DNA from: Lentilactobacillus kisonensis DSM 19906 = JCM 15041
GTDB taxonomy: Bacteria > Bacillota > Bacilli > Lactobacillales > Lactobacillaceae
Direction: 5' to 3'
DNA: 64,000 bases
Assembly: GCF_001434135.1 (NCBI RefSeq)
Contig: NZ_AZEB01000012.1
Location: forward strand, 18,012 to 82,011
Shown in pieces: positions 1 through 9,281 of the stretch. Numbering within the stretch: the first letter of the stretch is position 1; each line of letters opens with the position of its first letter. Position numbers and translations under genes: made by a program. The notes beneath the pieces were generated by a model. The model had not been told where the DNA came from and searched no databases. It worked only from the letters and a program-made list of their open reading frames with translations.

Positions 1-17
1 GGTCGATTGAGTTAATT

Positions 18-278
18 ATGGATGTTTCAGGTAAACTAACTAAAGCAAATCTGATTTACAAATTAGATGTTTTAGCGGAACAGGAGTCAAAATGTTACTA
101 TGCTGAAGGGAAAAATGTTCAGGCAACGATGAAGCAATTTACCGCATTATTTATTGCTCAACTACGGGGAAACACGTTGCTTGCTGAAAAGATTTCGACG
201 AACAATCAAGCCCATATTATTAAGATTGTGAAAGAAGAAATCGCCAAAACAGAGGGATTGCCAACCCTTATACAGTAA
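18..278 (+). CDS. Small hypothetical protein, possibly 5'-truncated by the window edge
   Basis: The reading frame encodes 86 residues from ATG at 18, but it stays open to the left edge of the window, so the true start may lie outside. The product is soluble-looking and mostly helical, with no signal peptide or membrane segment, and has a Gln/Lys/Glu-rich C-terminal half. I do not recognise the family. It ends 28 bases before a strong hairpin terminator shared with the convergent uspA gene. Its size and helical make-up would be compatible with a small regulator or an immunity-like protein, but nothing in the sequence decides this. Confidence 0.55.
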   Translation: MDVSGKLTKANLIYKLDVLAEQESKCYYAEGKNVQATMKQFTALFIAQLRGNTLLAEKISTNNQAHIIKIVKEEIAKTEGLPTLIQ

Positions 279-305
279 CCGTCCTCTGAATATTAGAAGA
301 CGCAA

Positions 306-370
306 AAAGCCATCAACTGTTTGAAGACAACTCGTTAAGGGTGTCTTCAAACGTTTGATGGCTTTATTTT
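306..370. terminator. Bidirectional rho-independent terminator
   Basis: A long inverted repeat pairs AAAGCCATCAA (306-316) with TTGATGGCTTT (355-365) and TTTGAAGACA with TGTCTTCAAA inside it, followed by a short T-run on the plus strand. It sits between the convergent small gene and uspA and can serve both. Confidence 0.8.
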
Positions 371-400
371 AATTCTGAAATTAAAGGGAACACGTAGCGA

Positions 401-880
401 TTAAACGCGCTTGCTTGGATTCTTAGCTGGCTTATTATCCAAATCGGTTCGGACAACTAAGACATCGCAAACAGCCGTTCTGGTGACGTATTCAGTAACA
501 GACCCAATCAATAGTCGTTCTACCGCATTAAGACCAGTGGCACCAATCATAATCAAATCAATATTTAGATTTTGTGGCAGATCACGGGCAATAACTGTCT
601 TTGGTGCCCCGTATTCAATCGAATAATCAACGTCTTTAATGCCTGCTTGTTTGGCTTCATCGATGTACTTATCTAACGTTTGCTTAGCGGTCTCGGTTAC
701 TTGTTCAACCATCGATGTATCAAAGCTGGAAATATTTTGAAATGCCCTGGTATCAACCACGTGAACCAAGTGAAGAGATGCATCGTTTCGGTTTGCAACT
801 GCTACGCCTTTTTTAAAAGCTAATTCCGCTTCATAAGAGCCATCCACGGGAACTAGAATTTGTTTATATTGTTGTAACAT
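401..880 (-). CDS. uspA: Universal stress protein, UspA family
   Basis: A single-domain Usp protein of 159 residues. The N-terminal strand motif ILVPVDGS carries the conserved Asp13, and the C-terminal half has the ATP-binding signature G-2x-G-9x-G-S (Gly113, Gly116, Gly126-Ser127), so it belongs to the nucleotide-binding subgroup rather than the non-binding UspA type. Usp proteins of this class act in the cytoplasm and link ATP binding to stress survival; a specific partner cannot be read here. I chose ATG at 880 because GGGGTGG lies 7 bases upstream, whereas the in-frame GTG at 889 overlaps that site. The gene is monocistronic on the minus strand. Confidence 0.92.
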   Translation of the reverse strand: MLQQYKQILVPVDGSYEAELAFKKGVAVANRNDASLHLVHVVDTRAFQNISSFDTSMVEQVTETAKQTLDKYIDEAKQAGIKDVDYSIEYGAPKTVIARDLPQNLNIDLIMIGATGLNAVERLLIGSVTEYVTRTAVCDVLVVRTDLDNKPAKNPSKRV

Positions 881-954
881 TGTACCCACCCCACATTCAT
901 CTATTTAACTCAATTGTACGTTATTTTTCTTAAAATACAAAGAAATAAATATGA

Positions 955-1248
955 CTACCGATTGGGATGATTGATAATATTCATTATAAAGGCTTCTAAA
1001 ATTGTTCCAGCGGCAGTTCCAAAAAGTAAGACAAAGAGAATGAAAATATCATTTTGGATAATGAGGGCAATAACACCAAGAATGGCCAACAGAATAAAGG
1101 TGATGCCACCAGTCTTGGCAGTCTTTGCCATTCGCTCGTTATCTTGAACGTTAATGCCAAATAACTTCTTGTTGAGGTGTGATAGTAGGTAGTAGGCAAT
1201 AAAAATTGCAATTAATATTACAACGCCGACTAGTAGATTAATTATCAT
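955..1248 (-). CDS. Small membrane protein of unknown function
   Basis: A 97-residue protein made of three hydrophobic segments (about residues 3-23, 47-66 and 68-88). The segments are separated by a basic, polar loop around residues 25-46 (NKKLFGINVQDNERMAKT). No family is recognised with certainty. It directly follows rarA on the minus strand. An upstream ATG at 1266 overlaps the rarA stop as ATGA, but GGAGC placed 7-8 bases before ATG 1248 makes the inner start more likely. Co-transcription with rarA is probable; no functional link is implied. Confidence 0.75.
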   Translation of the reverse strand: MIINLLVGVVILIAIFIAYYLLSHLNKKLFGINVQDNERMAKTAKTGGITFILLAILGVIALIIQNDIFILFVLLFGTAAGTILEAFIMNIINHPNR

Positions 1249-1262
1249 AGTTTTGCTCCATA

Positions 1263-2540
1263 TCATTTATGGCCAGATGACTGGCGTAATTTCTGGTACT
1301 GTTCTTTAAAGGCGGTTTCAATCCGACCGTTACTTTTAGGCTTATAATATTGTGCGTTCTTAAGCTTGTCAGGTAAGTATTGCTGCTTGACCCAGTCATT
1401 GGGGAAGTCATGTGGGTATTTATACTCAACGCCTCTTCCCAGCTTTGCGGCGCCCTTATAATGGGCATCCTTAAGGTGTAACGGAACATCACCGTAGTTT
1501 CCTGACCGAACGTCACTCAGCGCACTGTCAACTGCCATCATCGCGGAATTAGACTTTGGGCTCAAGCAGAGTTCAATAATTGAGTTCGCCAACGGGATCC
1601 GTGCTTCTGGTAATCCTAATTGTTTGGCTGCGTTGACTGCTAAAACGGTTCGTTCACATGCTGCTGGGCTGGCTAATCCAATATCTTCATAGGCAATGAC
1701 TAATAGCCGGCGAACAAGGGACACTAAATCTCCTGATTCAATCAATCGGCTTGCATAGTGAAGCGCGGCATCGGTATCGGATCCCCGAATTGACTTTTGA
1801 AACGCTGAAATAACGTCATAATGGGCATCACCGTTTTTATCGGCATTGAGCGCTTTTCGCTGCAAACACTCTTCAATAATCGCTTGGGTAATATGAATGT
1901 TGCCGTCCTTATCTTTTTCGGTGGATTTGACGGCTAATTCAAGTGCGTTTAGTGAACTTCTGAGATCACCGTTGGTAGCAGTTGCCAAGAACTTAATTGC
2001 GGGGGGATCAATTTGGACCTGATAGTTTCCCAATCCTTTTTTGGTATCATGGAGTGCTCGATGGAGTGCCTGCTCAATATCATCAGGTGAAAGCGGATGA
2101 ACTTCGAAGATTTGGGTTCGGCTTCGGATAGCGGGGTTAATGTTAATATAAGGATTCTCGGTTGTTGCCCCAATTAAAATAATTGCCCCATTTTCTAGCA
2201 ATGGCAACAGAAAATCTTGTTTAGTTTTATCTAGCCGATGAATTTCATCAAGTAAAAGGACAACCGTACCACTCATCTTAGCTTCTTCAGCAACAATCTG
2301 TAAATCCTTTTTAGTATCAGTGGCGGCGTTAAGCATCCGAAAGGCGTATTTAGTTGAGCCGGCAATAGCACTAGCGATACTTGTTTTTCCAGTTCCGGGT
2401 GGTCCATATAGGATCATTGAGGAGAGCATCTTGGCTTTAACCATTCGATTAATGATTTTACCAGGGCCAACCAAATCCTTTTGGCCGACAATTTCTTCAA
2501 TTTTGGTTGGCCGCATTCGGTAGGCGAGGGGTTGTTGCAT
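1263..2540 (-). CDS. rarA: Replication-associated recombination protein RarA (MgsA), AAA+ ATPase
   Basis: A 425-residue AAA+ ATPase of the RarA/MgsA/WRNIP1 family, which acts at stalled replication forks and binds SSB and DNA ends. The Walker A motif GPPGTGKT is at residues 46-53, Walker B LLLDEIHR near 95-102, and sensor 1 with GATTENP near 124-130. The C-terminal half has the tetramerisation region typical of the family (ending with YKYPHDFPNDWV near residue 380). Full length for the family. The ribosome binding site AAAGGAGG lies 7 bases before ATG. The small membrane protein follows without a gap. Confidence 0.96.
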   Translation of the reverse strand: MQQPLAYRMRPTKIEEIVGQKDLVGPGKIINRMVKAKMLSSMILYGPPGTGKTSIASAIAGSTKYAFRMLNAATDTKKDLQIVAEEAKMSGTVVLLLDEIHRLDKTKQDFLLPLLENGAIILIGATTENPYININPAIRSRTQIFEVHPLSPDDIEQALHRALHDTKKGLGNYQVQIDPPAIKFLATATNGDLRSSLNALELAVKSTEKDKDGNIHITQAIIEECLQRKALNADKNGDAHYDVISAFQKSIRGSDTDAALHYASRLIESGDLVSLVRRLLVIAYEDIGLASPAACERTVLAVNAAKQLGLPEARIPLANSIIELCLSPKSNSAMMAVDSALSDVRSGNYGDVPLHLKDAHYKGAAKLGRGVEYKYPHDFPNDWVKQQYLPDKLKNAQYYKPKSNGRIETAFKEQYQKLRQSSGHK

Positions 2541-2608
2541 GATATTCCTCCTTTAATTATTAGAATAAAAACGCAATTTAATTTATAGTATACCAGCAGA
2601 AGAGGGTA

Positions 2609-2640
2609 TAAAAAAAGCGTTCTGCAATTGCAAAACGCTT
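2609..2640 (-). terminator. Rho-independent terminator of rpsD
   Basis: On the minus strand AAGCGTT pairs with AACGCTT around a GCAATTGC core, followed by a run of seven T. It lies just past the rpsD stop codon. Confidence 0.85.
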
Positions 2641-2649
2641 GGTAATGAA

Positions 2650-3261
2650 TTAACCCAATTTGTTGTAGTATTCAACAATAAGTGATTCATCAATTTCAGC
2701 ATCAAGTTCTTCTCGCTGTGGAAGACGAACCAATGAGCCTTCAAGCTTGTCAGCGTCGAAGCTTACGTATTGTGGACGACCCACAACGGCTTCAACAGCG
2801 TCTTTAATAACTTGGAGATCCTTGGACTTCTCACGAACTGAGATAACTTGGCCAGGTTTAACTTCATATGATGGAATATCAACACGTTTGCCATCAACAG
2901 TGATGTGACCATGGTTTACAAGTTGACGGGCTTGACGACGAGTAGTTGCCATACCCAAACGATAAACCATGTTGTCTAAACGTTCTTCGAGCATAATCAT
3001 GAAGTTAACACCATGCTTACCTTCACGAATCTTACCGGCACGAACGAATAAGTTACTGAATTGACGTTCAGTAAGTCCGTACATGTAACGTAATTTTTGC
3101 TTTTCGTGTAATTGTAAACCATATTCTGAAAGCTTTGAACGACGGCCTTGACCGTGATCACCAGGAGCATAAGGACGACGATCGAGTTCCTTACCAGTAC
3201 CTGATAAAGATACGCCTAACCGACGTGAAATTCTCCAACTTGGACCTGTATATCTAGACAT
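2650..3261 (-). CDS. rpsD: 30S ribosomal protein S4
   Basis: S4 is a primary 16S rRNA binding protein that starts assembly of the 30S body. The 203-residue product has the N-terminal segment [14 protein letters not shown] and an S4 RNA-binding domain at about residues 93-155 ([20 protein letters not shown]). It contains no cysteine at all, so it is the zinc-free C-minus form. The ATG at 3261 is set by GGAGG 8 bases upstream; a longer in-frame extension to 3345 is leader sequence, not protein. The gene stands alone, as rpsD does in Bacillus, with its own leader and terminator. Confidence 0.97.
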   Translation of the reverse strand: MSRYTGPSWRISRRLGVSLSGTGKELDRRPYAPGDHGQGRRSKLSEYGLQLHEKQKLRYMYGLTERQFSNLFVRAGKIREGKHGVNFMIMLEERLDNMVYRLGMATTRRQARQLVNHGHITVDGKRVDIPSYEVKPGQVISVREKSKDLQVIKDAVEAVVGRPQYVSFDADKLEGSLVRLPQREELDAEIDESLIVEYYNKLG

Positions 3262-3445
3262 AAGTAATCCTCCAATATTTTTTTGGAGTAAAATAAGCCG
3301 TTGCAAACTTAGTATTCGTGCATGTTGCTTTGCTCTTTCGCTCAAGCAGCCGATTGAGTTACTTGCAGAACCAATTGAATGGCAACAACATGTTGACGAG
3401 CTTACCGTTTACTGCTGCGTTATTTTACACAAAGTCCATTGTATA
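3262..3445 (-). promoter_or_regulatory. rpsD leader, candidate S4 autoregulatory region
   Basis: About 180 bases precede rpsD on the minus strand. Directly at the start codon, TTGGAG (the Shine-Dalgarno core, read from 3275 to 3270) pairs with CTCCAA (3288-3283) across a 7-base loop, so the ribosome binding site can be hidden in a hairpin. Firmicute rpsD leaders are known to bind S4 and repress translation. That this one does so is inference; I could not fit the known S4-leader fold by eye. Confidence 0.45.
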
Positions 3446-3452
3446 AAGAATT

Positions 3453-3917
3453 CTAGTTTAAGTCAACATGTTTAACAAAAATGTCGCCGAATTCGCTGAG
3501 TGTTTCCTCATCCGCTGCGGAAAAGCGATTTAAGTTTGGTGAATCGATATCCAACACACCAATAGCGAAGCCATCCTTAGATAATGGGATGACAATTTCT
3601 GAGCGTGAATTGGCATCACAAGCAATGTGGCCGGCAAATTGATGAACGTCAGCGACTCGTAGTGGCTTTTTTTCGGTTAATGCGGTGCCACAAACGCCAT
3701 CACCATTTTTGATGTGCATACAAGCAACGTTTCCCTGAAAGGGGCCTAAGATTAATTCATCGTTAGAAGGAATGTAGCGGTAAAAGCCGACCCAATTAAT
3801 ATCTGTTAATGATTGATTTAATAAAGCAGCTGCGTTAGCCATATTAGCGACTAAATCGGTCTCACCGGTTAACAGCGCGTCTAATTGTTGATTCATTAAG
3901 TTGGTTATTTTCTGCAT
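3453..3917 (-). CDS. Free methionine-(R)-sulfoxide reductase (GAF domain, fRMsr/MsrC)
   Basis: A 154-residue single GAF-domain protein that reduces free methionine-R-sulfoxide, using thioredoxin-type reductant. The three catalytic cysteines are visible as Cys66, Cys76 and Cys100, in the contexts ACMH, VCGTA and ACDANSRSE. Their spacing of 10 and 24 residues matches the E. coli enzyme (Cys84, 94, 118). The ATG at 3917 has GAGG 9 bases upstream; the GTG at 3932 has no usable site. It reads away from ezrA. Confidence 0.9.
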   Translation of the reverse strand: MQKITNLMNQQLDALLTGETDLVANMANAAALLNQSLTDINWVGFYRYIPSNDELILGPFQGNVACMHIKNGDGVCGTALTEKKPLRVADVHQFAGHIACDANSRSEIVIPLSKDGFAIGVLDIDSPNLNRFSAADEETLSEFGDIFVKHVDLN

Positions 3918-3963
3918 AATCCTTTTCCTCACTTTAAAAAAATATGGTGAAACGTATCTACTA

Positions 3964-3972
3964 TGATATAAT
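3964..3972 (+). promoter_or_regulatory. Extended -10 promoter candidate for ezrA
   Basis: TGATATAAT gives a perfect -10 hexamer (3967-3972) with the upstream TG of extended -10 promoters. The -35 region is poor. It lies about 105 bases before the ezrA start. Confidence 0.5.
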
Positions 3973-4078
3973 TCAGCTTAGAGCACTTTTAATTAATTAT
4001 TAATACATATTATATTGTTTTGGGGATTTTTACCACACTAATGTTTTTTATATCTTTATTTCTGAAGGATGGGATCGA

Positions 4079-5818
4079 ATGCTTACTTTGCTGATTGGAA
4101 TTATAGTCGTGGTTGGGGCTTGCTATTTGGGATTTGTGTTTTATCAACGACGGACGATTAAAATGGCAACGAATGTTTATGAAAACAAACGGGATTTAAA
4201 TAAAATTCCGTTAGACGATGAATTTGCGCTTGCCAAGAAATTGAATTTAACTGGTGAATCACAAAAAAAGTATGATCAATTGTATAATAAATATCAACAT
4301 TACAAAAATCAGTTATTACCAAGTATTGATGAAGGAATTTCTGCAGTTAAAGAGGATGGCAAGGGTATCAACTTTATTAAAACTAAGAATGACTGGCAGC
4401 ATGCAAATCAGGCCATCGAGACTGCCAACTCAGAGCTAAAAGAAATTCAAGCAGGCTTAGCCCAACTTTATGATCTTAATAAGCAGCATCACCTCGCTTT
4501 AGAAGAACTTGAAAAGAAGTATAAGCGGCTTCGAGAAGAGCTACTCAACAAAAACAAGTCATTTGGGCCAAGTATTGATGCTTTGGAGAAAAAACTGGCT
4601 GACATTGAAGGAACCTTTGACGAATTTACCCAGTTGACCAAAAGTGGCGATCCCAATAGTGCTGAAGAAGTGCTAACTGATTTGAACTCGGCAACGTCTG
4701 AGCTCGAATCATATATGGCGCGAATTCCTAAGCTGAATGCTAGTCTTTCAACGGAATTTAACGCCCAAATTTCAGAAATTCAGGCTGGTTATAAACAATT
4801 AAAGGCAAAGCATTACAATTTTCCAAATGATCAATTTGCGCAAACAATCAGCAGTTTACATGATCAAATTAAGGGAAGCCTTAAACAATTAGAGAATCTT
4901 CAAATTGATGTAGCGGCTAAAACTGTTGAAGATGTTGCTAACTCAATCGATAAACTTTATGACGCGTTAGATTTAGAGTTGCAATCACGGTCACCGGTTG
5001 AAAAAAATACAAAAGTAATTGGTGATTACATTGCCCATGTTCGCCGCCAGAATAGTGATTTGGCCTTACAACTTGAAAATTTAAACAAGAGTTATGTTCT
5101 TAATCATCAAGAGATTGAAAATAACCATCAATATGATCAACAGATTGCAACGATTGAAAAGCAATACGCTGATCAAACAAAGGCGATTCAAGAAGGAACC
5201 GCCGTGTTTTCGAGTATTAATCATGCCCAACAGAAGATGATGAAAGATCTTGGTCAAATTGAATCTTTACAAAAAGACTTGTTTCAATCGACGGTTCAGC
5301 TCCATCAACGGGAAAAAGAAGCTCGGAGTTCATTGGCTAAGTTTGACCTAGAAATGCGTAACAAAAAACGACGGATTGATAATCGTAATTTACCTGGGCT
5401 AGCTGATGATTATCAAGATGCATTTGCAAGTGTGGTTCGAGAAATTAACCATTTGGATGATGCAATTAATCAGCCGCAGATTGATATGGATGATATTTCT
5501 AAACAAGTTATCATCATTCAGTCTGATATGGATACGTTGGACGATAGAACTAACAAGTTGATTGACGACGCTACCTTGGCTGAGCAAACCATTCAATACG
5601 CAAACCGGTTTGTCGGCTCCAACCCGGAAATTGCGGCCGCCAGCAAGCAGGCTCAACGGTATTTTGATCAGAAATATGATTATGAAAAGAGTCTCGCGAC
5701 CATTTCTGCCGCCCTTGAAAAGCAGTCAGCTGGGTTGTTTACAAAAATTCGCGATGATTATTTTGCATCAAAGAAGCGCCATCGTGCAAAAGATAGTAAG
5801 AATGAGGCAGAACGTTAA
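4079..5818 (+). CDS. ezrA: Septation ring formation regulator EzrA
   Basis: A 579-residue protein with one N-terminal membrane segment (about residues 2-20) followed by a cytoplasmic body that is almost entirely coiled coil. That is the layout of EzrA, a spectrin-like negative regulator of FtsZ ring formation that also recruits cell-wall synthesis to the septum. Length agrees with Bacillus and lactobacillar EzrA (about 560-580 residues). The C-terminus is basic and polar. It is a single-gene unit ending in a hairpin terminator; in Bacillus too it lies beside a NifS-type desulfurase and ThiI. Confidence 0.93.
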   Translation: MLTLLIGIIVVVGACYLGFVFYQRRTIKMATNVYENKRDLNKIPLDDEFALAKKLNLTGESQKKYDQLYNKYQHYKNQLLPSIDEGISAVKEDGKGINFIKTKNDWQHANQAIETANSELKEIQAGLAQLYDLNKQHHLALEELEKKYKRLREELLNKNKSFGPSIDALEKKLADIEGTFDEFTQLTKSGDPNSAEEVLTDLNSATSELESYMARIPKLNASLSTEFNAQISEIQAGYKQLKAKHYNFPNDQFAQTISSLHDQIKGSLKQLENLQIDVAAKTVEDVANSIDKLYDALDLELQSRSPVEKNTKVIGDYIAHVRRQNSDLALQLENLNKSYVLNHQEIENNHQYDQQIATIEKQYADQTKAIQEGTAVFSSINHAQQKMMKDLGQIESLQKDLFQSTVQLHQREKEARSSLAKFDLEMRNKKRRIDNRNLPGLADDYQDAFASVVREINHLDDAINQPQIDMDDISKQVIIIQSDMDTLDDRTNKLIDDATLAEQTIQYANRFVGSNPEIAAASKQAQRYFDQKYDYEKSLATISAALEKQSAGLFTKIRDDYFASKKRHRAKDSKNEAER

Positions 5819-5835
5819 ACGCTGAGATTAAATTG

Positions 5836-5885
5836 GCCCCGCTGGTGATGAGTAAAATTACTCGTTATTAGCAGGGCGTTTTTGA
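5836..5885 (+). terminator. Rho-independent terminator of ezrA
   Basis: GCCCCGCTGGTGATGAGTA pairs imperfectly with TTACTCGTTATTAGCAGGGC, followed by GTTTTT. It begins 17 bases after the ezrA stop. Confidence 0.75.
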
Positions 5886-6020
5886 CGTTAAGGCAACTAG
5901 TTAAGATCTGCACATTAATCCGAGGCACACCAGGCTTGTTACTAATAGTCTTTGGGTGTATCATCATGGGAGTTATATTTGTTGGAGTCGAACCAATAAA
6001 TTTAGAGAAGAAGGTTTCAA

Positions 6021-7166
6021 ATGATTTATTTTGACAATAGTGCAACAACTAAAGTATTGCCAGAAGTACTTGACACATACAATAAGGTTAGTGAGAGGGT
6101 TTGGGGGAATCCATCAAGCCTTCACAATTTTGGTGAGCAAGCGTTTAATTTGCTGGAACAATCCCGAAAGCAGATTGCTAATTTATTGCATGTCCATTCA
6201 GATGAAATCTATTTCACGAGTGGCGGTACGGAAGGTGACAATTGGGTTATTAAGGGGACCGCAATTACCAAACGGGAATTTGGTAAACATATCATTACGA
6301 CGTCCGTAGAACACGCTGCTGTCCATAACTCAATGGAACAATTGAAACAGTTGGGCTATGAAATCACGTATTTACCCGTTGATGATGAGGGCCGGATTTC
6401 CGTGGCTGATTTAAAACAAGCCATTCGCCCAGACACAATTCTAGTTTCAATTATGGCGATTAATAATGAAATTGGTACGATTGAGCCAATTCAAGAAGCT
6501 GGTGAATTGTTAAAGAACTATCCTAAGATTCACTTTCATATTGATGCTGTCCAGGGTCTTGCTAAGGGGATCCAGGAAATGATTTTCAATGATCGGGTTG
6601 ATTTCGTTGCGTTTTCTGGTCATAAATTTCATGCGCCTCGGGGAACCGGATTTATATATGGTCGTCGGGGACGTAGAATTGCGCCGTTGATGAATGGTGG
6701 TGGCCAAGAAAAGAACCAGCGCTCTGGAACTGAGAACTTACCGGGAATTGCGGCAATGGCTAAAGCGATTCGCCTGGTTTTGGAGAAAGAACCTGCTGCG
6801 ATTAAAAGGGAGCGGGAGATCAAGCAGTTAATCTCTGACCATATTAGTAAGTTTGAAAAAGTCGTTATTTTTTCAAAGAATGATGATCGCTTTGCACCGC
6901 ATATCTTGTGCTTTGCTATTAAAGGCGTGCGTGGCGAAACAATTGTACATGCGTTCGAGAAATACCATATTTATATTTCGACAACGAGTGCTTGTTCGTC
7001 CAAGAGTCATGCTGAATCTGGCACTTTGAATGCGATGAAGGTTCCAGAAAACATTGCGACAAGTGCTGTCCGGATTTCGTTAGGTGATCAAAATACACTT
7101 GATGAAGCCAAACAATTCGTCGATGTATTTGATCAATTGTATGAAGAATTTGACAAGTTAAGTTAG
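6021..7166 (+). CDS. Cysteine desulfurase (NifS/IscS family) partnering ThiI
   Basis: A 381-residue PLP-dependent class V aminotransferase fold enzyme that takes sulfur from L-cysteine as a persulfide. PLP-binding Lys202 lies in [12 protein letters not shown], the cofactor-stacking His98 in VEHAAVH, and the sulfur-carrying Cys325 in STTSACSSK. The long loop around Cys325 fits the group I IscS/NifS type. No IscU, SufB or other Fe-S scaffold gene is near. Instead thiI follows after 8 bases, as with Bacillus NifZ-ThiI, so its job is most likely tRNA 4-thiouridine synthesis. Confidence 0.92.
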   Translation: MIYFDNSATTKVLPEVLDTYNKVSERVWGNPSSLHNFGEQAFNLLEQSRKQIANLLHVHSDEIYFTSGGTEGDNWVIKGTAITKREFGKHIITTSVEHAAVHNSMEQLKQLGYEITYLPVDDEGRISVADLKQAIRPDTILVSIMAINNEIGTIEPIQEAGELLKNYPKIHFHIDAVQGLAKGIQEMIFNDRVDFVAFSGHKFHAPRGTGFIYGRRGRRIAPLMNGGGQEKNQRSGTENLPGIAAMAKAIRLVLEKEPAAIKREREIKQLISDHISKFEKVVIFSKNDDRFAPHILCFAIKGVRGETIVHAFEKYHIYISTTSACSSKSHAESGTLNAMKVPENIATSAVRISLGDQNTLDEAKQFVDVFDQLYEEFDKLS

Positions 7167-7174
7167 GAGTAACT

Positions 7175-8392
7175 ATGCATTATACAGAGATTATGGTTCG
7201 ATACGGTGAACTGTCGACCAAGGGGAAAAACCGAAAAGACTTTATCAAACAACTCGGTCGAAATGTCCGCGCGGTTTTGCACCAGTTTCCAACTGTTGAA
7301 GTTAAGCCCCAACGTGACAGACTTCACGTCACCTTAAATAATGAAGATGATAAACAAGTTATCACTGCCCTACAGGGTGTTTTTGGGATCGAAAATTTTT
7401 ACCCTTCAATTCAAATCGATAAGGACATGGCGACCATCAAAAAAGTCGTTCTTCAAATGGCACGGGAACAGTATACGTCAGGTGCCACCTTTAAAATTAA
7501 TACGCGTCGTCAAGACAAAAATTTTGAGTACGATACAAATCAGATTAATAATATTTTAGGCGATTACGTGCTTTCAAACGTGGCTGGTATCTCTGTTGAT
7601 GTTAAACATCCAGATATTGCAATCCGGGTTGAAATTCGAATGAACGGCGCATTTATTTCATCAGAAATCATTCACGGTGCCGGTGGCCTTCCGGTTGGTA
7701 CTGGTGGTCGGGCAACAATGATGCTTTCTGGTGGGATTGACTCGCCAGTTGCGACGTATTTGGCAATGAAGCGTGGTGTCAAAATTGACATGATTCATTT
7801 TTATAGTCCCCCATATACGGGTGAACAAGCCTTAAATAAGGCAAAACAGTTAACTTCTGTGTTAGCCAAATATTCTGGCAATATTCAGTTTATTCAAGTA
7901 CCATTTACTGAGGTCCAAGAGACTATTAAGGAGAAGGTTCCTGAAGGCTATTTAATGACAATCCAGCGACGAATGATGCTGAGAATTGCTGCTCAAATTA
8001 CTCAGGATCGTCATTGCAGCGGCGTGTTTACCGGTGAAGCTTTGGGGCAAGTGGCATCACAAACGCTAGAAAGTATGTTAGCTATTAATGACGTCACGAC
8101 CATGCCCGTTTTGCGCCCATTAGTTTCCATGGACAAGGAAGACATTATTAAAATCTCCAAGGATATTAAGACGTTTGATTTGTCAATTCTACCCTTTGAA
8201 GACTGTTGCACCATTTTTACGCCACCTGCACCAAAGACACGGCCTAACCTGGAAAAATCCAGAAAATTTGAGGCGTACATTGATGTTGATGGCCTGATGA
8301 AACGGGCGATTGATAACATTAAGATTACCGATATCAAGGCCGGCGAAGAGTTCTTAAACCAGGATCAGGATGTTTTTGCTGAGTTGTTATAA
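7175..8392 (+). CDS. thiI: tRNA 4-thiouridine synthase ThiI
   Basis: A 405-residue enzyme that adenylates U8 of tRNA and inserts sulfur to give s4U8. An N-terminal ferredoxin-like region and THUMP domain occupy about residues 1-165, and the PP-loop ATPase motif SGGIDS is at 185-190. The C-terminal rhodanese domain of the E. coli protein is absent, as in Bacillus, so sulfur must come straight from the desulfurase encoded 8 bases upstream. A Cys-Cys pair (EDCCTIF) lies near residue 344. The start has TAGGAG 7 bases upstream. Confidence 0.95.
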   Translation: MHYTEIMVRYGELSTKGKNRKDFIKQLGRNVRAVLHQFPTVEVKPQRDRLHVTLNNEDDKQVITALQGVFGIENFYPSIQIDKDMATIKKVVLQMAREQYTSGATFKINTRRQDKNFEYDTNQINNILGDYVLSNVAGISVDVKHPDIAIRVEIRMNGAFISSEIIHGAGGLPVGTGGRATMMLSGGIDSPVATYLAMKRGVKIDMIHFYSPPYTGEQALNKAKQLTSVLAKYSGNIQFIQVPFTEVQETIKEKVPEGYLMTIQRRMMLRIAAQITQDRHCSGVFTGEALGQVASQTLESMLAINDVTTMPVLRPLVSMDKEDIIKISKDIKTFDLSILPFEDCCTIFTPPAPKTRPNLEKSRKFEAYIDVDGLMKRAIDNIKITDIKAGEEFLNQDQDVFAELL

Positions 8393-8405
8393 TTAATTCA
8401 GATAC

Positions 8406-8434
8406 TTGCGCATTAGCTATGATTGGGATACATT
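8406..8434 (+). promoter_or_regulatory. Promoter candidate for tpx
   Basis: TTGCGC (8406-8411) and TACATT (8429-8434) are separated by 17 bases, about 39 bases before the tpx start codon. Reasonable sigma-A match; no operator is obvious. Confidence 0.4.
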
Positions 8435-8472
8435 AGTCGTAAGCTAGTTAACCATCAAAGGAGTGTTTCTTG

Positions 8473-8982
8473 ATGCAAGTCACTATTAATGGTAAAGATG
8501 AGGAAATGTATGGTAATCCACCGGAAGTGGGTGAGCAGCTTCCAAAGTTCAAGTTAGAAGATGCCAATGGTAACAAGGTGAAAACGGCCGATATTATTGG
8601 GCGAATCACCTTACTTTCAACCGTTCCGGATATTGACACACCGGTTTGTTCAATTGAAACCCGGAAGTTTAATCAGCAAGCTGATAAGTATCCAGATGTC
8701 AATTTCTTGACGGTTTCAAACAATACCGTTGACCAGCAAAAAGATTGGTGTGCCGCTCAGGGAGTTAAGAGCCTGCAAATGCTGTCGGATGAAAATCTTT
8801 CACTCGGTTATGCAATGAAGTTGTACTTACCTAATTTTGGGGCACTGGCTCGAACAATTTTTATCATGGATGCAACGGGTAAGATTGTGTACCGCCAAAT
8901 TGTGCCAGAAATCCATGATGAGCCCGATTATGATGATGCGCTAAAAGCACTTGGAAAAATTGCACAGCGTGTTGACGATTAG
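8473..8982 (+). CDS. tpx: Thiol peroxidase (atypical 2-Cys peroxiredoxin)
   Basis: A 169-residue peroxiredoxin that reduces hydrogen peroxide and organic peroxides with thioredoxin. Peroxidatic Cys59 lies in DTPVCSIETRKF and resolving Cys93 in DWCAAQG; the 34-residue spacing is that of E. coli Tpx (Cys61, Cys95). The gene is a single unit between thiI and the valS T-box. ATG 8473 directly follows an alternative TTG at 8470; both use AAAGGAG at 8457-8463. A thioredoxin gene is also in this window, at 52755. Confidence 0.93.
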   Translation: MQVTINGKDEEMYGNPPEVGEQLPKFKLEDANGNKVKTADIIGRITLLSTVPDIDTPVCSIETRKFNQQADKYPDVNFLTVSNNTVDQQKDWCAAQGVKSLQMLSDENLSLGYAMKLYLPNFGALARTIFIMDATGKIVYRQIVPEIHDEPDYDDALKALGKIAQRVDD

Positions 8983-8997
8983 TAGATAGTTAGGTAA

Positions 8998-9240
8998 GAT
9001 TAAAGTTAAATTTAAGCATTGAGCAAGAGAGTAACCAATAATTTAGTTTCAGAAAGAAAATCACTGATGAGAGATTTTTACTGATTATTGTGCGAAAGTA
9101 GCTTGCAAGCTATCCGTTCGAATTGTGAGGGCGGGTCGGGTAATCAGCCGTTATAATGATAGTTAAGTGGGGCTTAGTTGCCCAATTTAGGTGGTACCGC
9201 GAACGCTTCGTCCTAATTGTAGGATGAAGTGTTTTTTTAT
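8998..9240 (+). promoter_or_regulatory. T-box leader of valS
   Basis: The T-box sequence GGTGGTACCGCG is at 9190-9201, and the terminator hairpin CGCTTCGTCCT/AGGATGAAGTG with a T-run is at 9204-9238. Stem I should start near the GAGCAAGAGAG at 9020. Uncharged tRNA-Val binding would favour the antiterminator and allow valS transcription. I could not place the valine specifier codon with confidence. Confidence 0.9.
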
Positions 9241-9281
9241 TACATACGAACTTGAAGAACACAGGGAAAGGGATGTTAGGT

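Noticed and set aside
162..350. Minus-strand open frame over the first terminator
   Set aside because: It covers the palindromic terminator and the end of the small plus-strand gene; no ribosome binding site.
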